Below are positions 1 through 4,554 of a stretch of 6,378 nucleotides of DNA, one piece after another. How positions within the stretch are numbered: the stretch's first letter is position 1; each line of letters starts with the position of its first letter. The stretch is from an uncultured Bacteroidia bacterium. GTDB lineage: Bacteria > Bacteroidota > Bacteroidia > Bacteroidales > UBA932. The stretch covers positions 1-6,378 of the forward strand of contig CACYEB010000223.1 of NCBI GenBank assembly GCA_902773305.1. The letters run 5' to 3'. Below the pieces are notes generated by a model, which ran no database searches, was not told the DNA's origin, and was given only the letters and a program-made list of their open reading frames with translations. The position numbers and the translations under genes were made by a program.

Positions 1-966
1 ATCAAGACAGCCCTGGAGTCGATCAAGGGGAGCGTGGACGGCCTGGACAGCGCCATCGACGGCGTAGTGACAGCCATCGACAAGGTCTCCACGGCGGTTG
101 ACGGCACCAACACTGCCCTCACCGGCGCCATCGCCAAGGCACTGGATGACATCTTCAAAGCCATCAACGGCCTTACCGACTACAGTGACATCCTCGCGGC
201 CATCAAAGAAGCGATTGAGAACATAGAGAACGGTGGTGAAGGCGAACCTGAAGATCCCGGTAAATTAAAACTTACTCCTATTGACCTCTATAACAACCCA
301 GTGGAAATCATCATCCCTTGGGATTACAGGTACTATGACGACCTTAAAGACACCCTCATCTCCAAGATCTATGTTGACGGCGACCGCACGAAACTTATGG
401 GGGCGGATAAAGACAAGACCTGGAATACTGTGACCAAGGCTGATTACACCCAGGGCCCAGGAGCCGTTACCAGTCACACTAATGACTCCAAGTCTATCCA
501 GGTGACCCTCTGCTCGGCGGCGGAATACGGAGTGAGTGATTCCACATATGTCTATTCAATCTCGAAGTATGACGCTGTTGACGACATCACATATTGGGGT
601 GAGTTCGAATATGTCGTCAAGGCCCGTCCTGCCGATGCGGTGATCGAGATCGGCCCGATCAATGCGAAAGTCACTGACGCTACGATTTCCGTTCCTTTTA
701 TTGCGGAATTATACAACTATCACAAGGCATATTATTCCAGATATACACTTGAAGAAATCTTACCTGAATCATATGAGTTCCTTAAGAGTGACGGGTGGAC
801 ATGCACCTTTAATGGGAAGGATGATTCCAGACCGTTTGTCGGTTTCTCATCTGCTGACGGGTATATCAATACAAACGCCAGCGAGTCCGGCGTATGGGTG
901 TTCAATGTTGGCATTCACTTTGCCGGGGTAGCTTACACCTTTATCGTCACCATCAATGTCGGGTGA
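1..966 (+). CDS. Coiled-coil, probably surface-exposed protein of unknown family (5' truncated)
   Basis: The frame is open from base 1 and stops at TGA 964-966, giving 321 visible codons. The true start lies upstream; the GTG at 34 falls inside the repeat pattern and is not a convincing start. Residues 1 to about 75 are a low-complexity amphipathic helix with regularly spaced Leu, Ile and Val and recurring Asp-Gly steps (for example AIDGVVTAIDKVSTAVDG), as expected of a parallel coiled-coil stalk. A Gly/Glu/Pro-rich linker near residues 77-86 leads into about 235 residues rich in Tyr, Thr, Val and Asp with beta-strand character. This part probably forms two Ig-like or sandwich domains, the second beginning near the PADAVIEIG stretch. 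Helical stalk plus beta domains is a common plan for Bacteroidales surface lipoproteins, but the N-terminus, where a signal peptide would be, is missing. I do not recognise the family, and a phage or adhesin fibre is also possible. Confidence 0.85.
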   Translation: MKTALESIKGSVDGLDSAIDGVVTAIDKVSTAVDGTNTALTGAIAKALDDIFKAINGLTDYSDILAAIKEAIENIENGGEGEPEDPGKLKLTPIDLYNNPVEIIIPWDYRYYDDLKDTLISKIYVDGDRTKLMGADKDKTWNTVTKADYTQGPGAVTSHTNDSKSIQVTLCSAAEYGVSDSTYVYSISKYDAVDDITYWGEFEYVVKARPADAVIEIGPINAKVTDATISVPFIAELYNYHKAYYSRYTLEEILPESYEFLKSDGWTCTFNGKDDSRPFVGFSSADGYINTNASESGVWVFNVGIHFAGVAYTFIVTINVG

Positions 967-1016
967 TCCGCCGACAGATTGGGCAAGGACAACACATCCA
1001 GCTGCTTGGGCCTGAC

Positions 1017-1174
1017 GGTCTGTGCAACAGTGACGTCAAGTTGAAATGGGCCACAGGTGGTTCTGGAGCACATTACTTTGGCGTCGAGGCCCTAAAACAG
1101 GTTTTCAGACAGGTGAACCCCGGCCATATGGCCCTAAGGCTGGGGTCATCTTGACGTCATTATTGCACAGGACC
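1017..1174 (+). ncRNA. Candidate structured RNA, about 158 nt, of no recognised class
   Basis: The inverted repeat would form a closing stem of about 27 pairs. Stacked directly on it is a hairpin in which CCCCGGCC (1118-1125) pairs with GGCTGGGG (1138-1145), eight pairs including one G-U, with a 12-base loop. A further small hairpin is CTAAAA/TTTT-AG at 1092-1108. GGGCCA at 1048-1053 can pair with TGGCCC (1129-1134) in the loop, making a possible pseudoknot, or GGGCC at 1048-1052 can pair with GGCCC at 1088-1092; the two pairings exclude each other. The strand is chosen because the arm pair 1030/1160 is G-U on plus and C/A on minus. It does not look like SRP RNA, tmRNA, RNase P RNA or a retron RNA with a reverse transcriptase beside it. 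A DNA-level role is equally open. Confidence 0.3.
1021..1169. repeat. Near-perfect 20-base inverted repeat with a 109-base spacer
   Basis: The left arm is TGTGCAACAGTGACGTCAAG at 1021-1040 and the right arm is CTTGACGTCATTATTGCACA at 1150-1169. They are complementary at 18 of 20 positions. In a plus-strand transcript one of the two exceptions (1030/1160) is a G-U wobble and the other (1028/1162) is a C/A mismatch. Each arm contains the 8-base palindrome TGACGTCA. Pairing continues inward with three more pairs (1042-1044 with 1146-1148) and outward, after one bulged base, with GGTC 1017-1020 and GACC 1171-1174. The repeat is seen directly; its function is not known. Confidence 0.92.
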
Positions 1175-1271
1175 CGGTTATTCCTGACAGTTACGCAAAT
1201 GAGTTATGTTTATGATGAGACACCCCCCTTTGCGAAACGGCGCGGCAAACCATAAAAAACCATTCTCCAGA

Positions 1272-1303
1272 TTTCCGGAGATAAAACTATTGTTGTAACT
1301 TTG
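1272..1303 (+). promoter_or_regulatory. Bacteroidota-type promoter of the kinase-like gene, probably leaderless
   Basis: TAACTTTG at 1296-1303 matches the TAnnTTTG -7 consensus exactly. TTTC at 1272-1275, 20 bases upstream, is a three-of-four match to the -33 TTTG. Only five bases separate the -7 element from the ATG at 1309, so the transcript would begin at or within a few bases of the start codon. The -33 box lies within the dyad CTCCAG-ATTT-CCGGAG (1265-1280), a possible operator. Confidence 0.65.
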
Positions 1304-1308
1304 TCTTT

Positions 1309-1947
1309 ATGAATAAGCGAGAACCATTTGTCGTTACTATCAGCCGCGAGGTTGGCTCAGGCGGCCATACCGTGGGCAGAATCCTGGCAGAGAAACTCAA
1401 TGTCCGCTATCTGGACAAGCAGCTGACCCAGGCCCTGGAGAAACAGTTCCAGCTCAGCGCAGAAGAGATAGAAAAGCTCAAGGGCAAAAAGAAGAACTGG
1501 CTGTCGGACTTTGTTGACAAGGTGGCGCCCGTGCCTACCGCGAAGGCTTTGGGGCTTGACCCGCAATACACCGAAGAGGCCAAGGTGCGTGTCACTACCG
1601 ACGAGATTTTTGCCACCGAAGTCCAGATTCTTCGGGGTTTTGCGCAGATGGGTTCGTGTGTGATTGCCGGCCGCTCCGGCTTCCACGTATTCAAGGATCA
1701 TCCCAACACCTTCAATGTGTTTATCAGCGCCACCCTGCCCCACCGCATCCGGCGCGTTATGGACAGGCAGGGTCTTTCCGAAGGGCAGGCCGCAGACCTC
1801 ATTAATGTCATCGACCAGGCCCGCGAGAACTACATTATGCGCTACGCCGGGGTAAGCCGCTACGATGCCAGGAACTATGACCTGACCCTCAAGGCCGACG
1901 GCTTCAGCGAAGAAGAACTCGCCTCCATTATTTTCTCCTGCCTGTAA
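1309..1947 (+). CDS. Cytidylate kinase-like family protein
   Basis: This 212-residue protein matches the Cytidylate_kin2 type of P-loop nucleoside monophosphate kinase. The N-terminus has the family's opening VVTISREVGSGGHTVGRILA (residues 8-27) with a glycine-rich phosphate loop around residues 16-21. A GRS segment follows at 121-123. The C-terminal third carries the basic helix and lid region: HRIRR (145-149), MDRQGLS (151-157), ARENY (171-175) and NYDLTL (189-194). Length is normal for the family and no frameshift is seen. The ATG at 1309 is chosen because the family motif begins within ten residues and the promoter ends just before it. Members are predicted to move phosphate from ATP to a nucleotide in the cytoplasm, but this branch differs from the housekeeping CMP kinase Cmk and its true substrate is uncertain. 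The gene appears monocistronic. Its last 20 bases overlap the convergent TfoX-like gene. Confidence 0.9.
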   Translation: MNKREPFVVTISREVGSGGHTVGRILAEKLNVRYLDKQLTQALEKQFQLSAEEIEKLKGKKKNWLSDFVDKVAPVPTAKALGLDPQYTEEAKVRVTTDEIFATEVQILRGFAQMGSCVIAGRSGFHVFKDHPNTFNVFISATLPHRIRRVMDRQGLSEGQAADLINVIDQARENYIMRYAGVSRYDARNYDLTLKADGFSEEELASIIFSCL

Positions 1948-2254
1948 TCGGATTGGGTTTCGGCAGGGCCCGTATCGTCGCCTTTACAAGGGCGGCCAGA
2001 CAGTCCCGGTCGTCTACGTCAGTAATCAGGAAATGCTCCCTGGCCCCGGGGTAGGGCGACCGCATCACCACCTCTTTCAAAAGCGCCGCACCCTGATACG
2101 TGGGCTTGAGATACAGATTGTTGTCGCATATAAGTCCGAAAAGGATGCCGTCACAATAGACGCAGTAGTCTCCCATCATCTTCTTGACGGCAATCTCACC
2201 GGCACCTGAGCACTGGTCGATGATATATTGAACGAAGTCCGGATTGCAAGCCAT
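1928..2254 (-). CDS. TfoX N-terminal domain protein
   Basis: The 108-residue product is essentially one TfoX_N domain. An opening MACNPDFVQYIIDQCSGAGE is followed by KKMMGDYCVYCDG (residues 24-36) and ICDNNLYLKPT (42-52), which matches the family pattern of a Met-Phe/Met-Gly-Glu/Asp-Tyr turn, a hydrophobic strand and an xKPT end. The C-terminal domain of proteobacterial TfoX (Sxy) is absent, as is usual for stand-alone family members. The start at 2254 is preferred because homologues begin with this Met-Ala/x-x-x-x-Phe segment; an in-frame upstream start at 2326 would overlap the preceding gene and add 24 residues unlike the family. Cysteines at residues 3, 15, 31, 34 and 43 are noticeable. 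The cellular role is unknown in this phylum; the competence function of Sxy should not be transferred. It lies 53 bases after the 194-residue lipoprotein gene and may be its operon partner. Confidence 0.87.
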   Translation of the reverse strand: MACNPDFVQYIIDQCSGAGEIAVKKMMGDYCVYCDGILFGLICDNNLYLKPTYQGAALLKEVVMRSPYPGAREHFLITDVDDRDCLAALVKATIRALPKPNPITGRRK

Positions 2255-2273
2255 ACCATCTATCTTAGCGATG

Positions 2274-2304
2274 TGAAGATAGCCACATTCCGCCACAACT
2301 CCAA
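2274..2304 (-). promoter_or_regulatory. Weak internal promoter candidate for the TfoX-like gene
   Basis: Reading the minus strand, TTGG (2304-2301) and TATCTTCA (2281-2274) are separated by 19 bases, resembling the -33 and -7 elements with two departures from TAnnTTTG in the -7 box. Transcription would begin about 14 bases before the start codon at 2254. This could let the TfoX-like gene be expressed apart from the lipoproteins, but the match is weak. Confidence 0.2.
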
Positions 2305-2307
2305 GGC

Positions 2308-2892
2308 TTATTTCTTCTTGCCGCATTCCCGGGCGACCATCAGCAGGTCGTCGAGGGAGTGGTCATAGACCGCATCGGCAGGGAGAAGGCGGAGGCGGAA
2401 CTCGTCTGAGTAATCTGCCTTGAGGATGCAGTCCTCTCCGGGTCGCAGTATCCCGGACCACCGGTATCCCAAAAAATCCACTTCAATCTTGTAGCTTCCG
2501 TCTCCCAGATCGGTTTTGATGTAAGGATGGCTGTCGCAGTCATAATAAGAAACCGGAGCCATCCCGGGATACTGTTTATTGTCAAGGTCGAAATCGCTCC
2601 AGAATCTTGGGCCGTATTCCGCAGGATACCATCGCCGGTTGCTGAAAACCAGTTCGGGAGCTTTTTTCTCGTTGTTATATTTCGTCCAGTCTTCAACGAA
2701 AGAAGCATAGGCGTTATTCCAGTGCCAGTACAGTCCTGCCAGAATCTCCGTTTCTATCCGGAACTGGTGCTGCTCCATCTGCAGCGGCGCGTCCTCCCAA
2801 AAGTCATTGTCCAGCCTGGCATCCGACATCATATCGCAGGCCGGAAGGAGTTGCAGGGCCAGCGTGAACCAAATTAAGATTGTCCTTTTCAT
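2308..2892 (-). CDS. Predicted lipoprotein of unknown function, 194 residues
   Basis: The protein begins with Lys-Arg, a hydrophobic helix and the lipobox LLPAC, so cleavage before Cys19 and lipid attachment are expected, placing it in the envelope. Beyond the signal the mature chain is about 175 residues, unusually rich in Trp and Tyr (YWHWNN near 55-60, RRWYP near 86-90, FWSDFD near 97-102) and acidic residues. No domain is recognised. Aspartate directly follows the lipid cysteine; the acidic lipoprotein export signal S(D/E)3 described in Bacteroides is not evident, so surface display is not supported. Its ATG lies nine bases after the stop of the 511-residue lipoprotein gene, which strongly suggests translational coupling and joint function. 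An aromatic-rich small lipoprotein could be a ligand-binding or assembly partner, but that is inference. Confidence 0.85.
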   Translation of the reverse strand: MKRTILIWFTLALQLLPACDMMSDARLDNDFWEDAPLQMEQHQFRIETEILAGLYWHWNNAYASFVEDWTKYNNEKKAPELVFSNRRWYPAEYGPRFWSDFDLDNKQYPGMAPVSYYDCDSHPYIKTDLGDGSYKIEVDFLGYRWSGILRPGEDCILKADYSDEFRLRLLPADAVYDHSLDDLLMVARECGKKK

Positions 2893-2901
2893 ACCCGGTC
2901 G

Positions 2902-4437
2902 TTAATTGAGCCGCACCATAGTGGTGACTACCATACCTGCGTTGCCGTCACTGCCGACATTGGTTTTAATCTTGCCGCGTTCGGCACCAGTCACTGAGGA
3001 ATAGAAGTTCAGTTCGGTTCCGTTGGACATATAGGCCACATACTGAAGGGTGAGTGAAGATGCCTCGAAACGCACGAGCCGCAGTGTAGAAGGCACTATC
3101 TTGCTTTGATATTCCGCCGCGCTGCTCCAGTCAAGCGCCACATAACCGGCCGCATCCTTGGAAAGGTCGCACTCCCAGTAGCCGGCAGAGCCGTCGGCGA
3201 CATAGGCCACTCCATCTACATATTCCAACTCATTGCCCGGATAGTGCTCCGGAAGGTTGCGTGACGAAACTGTGCCGGCCTTGGGATCCAGGGTATGTAT
3301 CCGGGCTCCGTCGCTGTCATTGCCGCTCCACCAGCTGAGGGTTTCTCCATAAGAAATATAGGTGCTGTTTTCCATCCGATCTTTCATTGTGCAGATGAGG
3401 CTCCCGAGGGCAATCGAGTTGCCTGTGACCGTAAGATTATAGAAATCGGTGCGGGACTCGGTCCTGGTCCACTGCCCTTCCTTGCCGTCGCCCTCCTGGA
3501 TTTCAACTTCATAACTCCTTGCCAGATACAGTTTCCCTCCAATGGAGAGCAGGAACGCATCCTTCCCTTGAGAGTCAAGTTGCAAGAGCACCGGCGTGAA
3601 AGAAGGAGGGGCGATGATGCCAAGGGCTGTTCCCATCATGCCGGGATAGCCGAAGTCCCCGCCCAGACAGTCGCCTTCGGCCGGGTACATCTTGTTGCAG
3701 CTGATATTGTTTCCCAGCAGGTTCACCGCCTCAAGCGTACTGCCTTTATCCTGCAGACGGATAAGTGACGGAAGGCCTCCGTTTATCCCGTCGTAGTTCC
3801 AGCCGCCGGTCCTGACAAACAAATCCTTGCCCAGCTGGTGAAACCAACCGTCAAGGAAGGTGGGCTGCTTGAACCCGTCGTCCATACCGAACGGAGCTCC
3901 AGCCTCGAGAGTCCACTCGAACAGGGCGCCGTCGCTCTTGCGGACGAGGTAATGGGCGCCGTGATTGTCGTGGTACTTGTCGTTGAAATCATTTATAATG
4001 GCAGACAAAGCATGGCGCACAGCCTTGTCGCCATCGGTAGGATAATTATTCCATCCTCCCTTTACATCATAGCTGCAGTTGGCGAGCCAGAGCCAGCCTT
4101 CGCCTACGGGGAATACAAAACCTGGAGAAATAATCAGGTCTGCCTTGATGTGCTCGGCTACTTCTCCGTTGACTCCCTCCACATCCACATTATAAGTGAC
4201 TTGAACCATAGTACCGTCTTCCGACACCGAATAGAGGGCCCTGGGGCCGACATTCATATCGCCCTCGGCCTTGGTGGCCTTGGTAGCCACACCACCCTGG
4301 GCGAGAGCCAGCATCCGGACACCGGCGATATTCGCTTTACGGAAAGTAACTCCGACTTTATTGCCGGCCCCTTCTTTGTCACACGAAGTCATCAGAATGG
4401 CACAAAAAACAAATACGGCAAGAATAGTTTTTTTCAT
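2902..4437 (-). CDS. Large predicted lipoprotein, possibly beta-propeller-like, 511 residues
   Basis: The start is MKKTILAVFVFCAILMTSC, a textbook lipoprotein signal with Cys19 as the lipidated residue. The frame stays open about 150 codons further upstream, but that part is antisense to the sensor gene and has no signal, so ATG 4437 is preferred. A Thr/Ala/Lys-rich tether (about 46-60) leads to a long strand-rich domain with recurrent pairs such as ALYSVSEDG (67-75), HYLVRKSDGALFEW (162-175), LLSIGGKLYLA (296-306) and GVAYVADGSAGYW (409-421). These resemble the repeated label-then-value strands of propeller or quinoprotein-like proteins, but no named family is recognised. GGW and WNY segments may line a binding face. 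It is the first gene of the minus-strand operon and is divergent from a propeller sensor, so it may bind or process whatever that sensor detects. That link is inferred from position alone. Confidence 0.88.
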   Translation of the reverse strand: MKKTILAVFVFCAILMTSCDKEGAGNKVGVTFRKANIAGVRMLALAQGGVATKATKAEGDMNVGPRALYSVSEDGTMVQVTYNVDVEGVNGEVAEHIKADLIISPGFVFPVGEGWLWLANCSYDVKGGWNNYPTDGDKAVRHALSAIINDFNDKYHDNHGAHYLVRKSDGALFEWTLEAGAPFGMDDGFKQPTFLDGWFHQLGKDLFVRTGGWNYDGINGGLPSLIRLQDKGSTLEAVNLLGNNISCNKMYPAEGDCLGGDFGYPGMMGTALGIIAPPSFTPVLLQLDSQGKDAFLLSIGGKLYLARSYEVEIQEGDGKEGQWTRTESRTDFYNLTVTGNSIALGSLICTMKDRMENSTYISYGETLSWWSGNDSDGARIHTLDPKAGTVSSRNLPEHYPGNELEYVDGVAYVADGSAGYWECDLSKDAAGYVALDWSSAAEYQSKIVPSTLRLVRFEASSLTLQYVAYMSNGTELNFYSSVTGAERGKIKTNVGSDGNAGMVVTTMVRLN

Positions 4438-4454
4438 ATACGCATAATTTTTTG

Positions 4455-4462
4455 TAAAGGTA
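4455..4462 (-). promoter_or_regulatory. Candidate -7 element for the lipoprotein operon
   Basis: On the minus strand TACCTTTA (4462-4455) differs from TAnnTTTG only in the last base. It ends 17 bases before the ATG at 4437, giving a leader of roughly ten bases. No good -33 box is found at the expected 19-20 base spacing, where the sequence reads CACA or ACAG. A weak -33 would suit a promoter that needs an activator. Confidence 0.35.
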
Positions 4463-4482
4463 ACCCATCGGAACTGTCGCCC

Positions 4483-4501
4483 TGTGGCGGATTTCACCAC
4501 A
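4483..4501. promoter_or_regulatory. Palindromic operator candidate in the divergent control region
   Basis: TGTGG (4483-4487) and CCACA (4497-4501) form a perfect five-base inverted repeat with a nine-base spacer. It lies between the two divergent start codons, immediately upstream of where the -33 region of the lipoprotein operon would be, and upstream of the sensor promoter. A dimeric regulator could bind here. A dyad this short can arise by chance. Confidence 0.3.
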
Positions 4502-4538
4502 AAGGACTGATTTTCAAGGATATTTCGGAAGGAAATGA

Positions 4539-4546
4539 TATCTTTG
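4539..4546 (+). promoter_or_regulatory. Bacteroidota-type -7 element of the sensor gene, near-leaderless
   Basis: TATCTTTG is an exact TAnnTTTG match and ends eight bases before the ATG at 4555, so the transcript would start at or just before the start codon. The best -33 match is TTTC at 4512-4515, 23 bases upstream, a long spacer. An imperfect dyad (ATTTC 4522-4526, GAAAT 4532-4536) lies between the two elements. Confidence 0.55.
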
Positions 4547-4554
4547 TGATAGGA

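Larger units (their letters stand above)
967..1308. other. 342-base intergenic region with a large inverted repeat and a promoter
   Basis: No convincing protein gene lies here. From left to right it holds about 50 unremarkable bases after the upstream stop codon, a structured block at 1017-1174 closed by a long inverted repeat, an 18-codon ATG frame at 1199-1255 with no recognisable product, a short TTTGC/GCAAA dyad at 1229-1249, a CTCC-N8-GGAG dyad at 1265-1280 and the promoter of the kinase-like gene ending at 1303. No hairpin followed by a T-tract, as in an intrinsic terminator, follows the upstream gene. Confidence 0.8.

Noticed and set aside
894..1154. Plus-strand open frames through the end of the surface-protein gene and the intergenic gap
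   Set aside because: They cross the inverted repeat, have atypical composition and show no promoter or domain.
1017..1174. Retron or diversity-generating retroelement RNA
   Set aside because: The inverted ends recall a retron RNA, but no reverse transcriptase, template repeat or effector gene is present in the window.
1199..1255. An 18-codon frame beginning MSYVYDETPPF and ending in a basic tail, as a possible leader peptide
   Set aside because: There is no promoter or attenuator hairpin for it and it lies upstream of a gene with its own abutting promoter, so there is too little to call it a gene.
1265..1280. CTCCAG/CCGGAG hairpin followed by T-rich DNA on the minus strand, as a terminator
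   Set aside because: No minus-strand gene ends nearby, and the stem has a mismatch; an operator overlapping the -33 box is more plausible.
1357..1743. Minus-strand open frames antisense to the kinase-like gene
   Set aside because: The plus strand carries a clear P-loop protein family here; the antisense translations look like shadows.
1979..1994. A CGCCTT/AGGGCG hairpin as terminator of the kinase-like gene
   Set aside because: It lies in the TfoX-like coding sequence, is short and has no T-tract after it.
2255..2326. A longer start for the TfoX-like protein
   Set aside because: It overlaps the preceding gene's end and adds 24 residues not typical of the domain, whereas Met at 2254 opens the family pattern.
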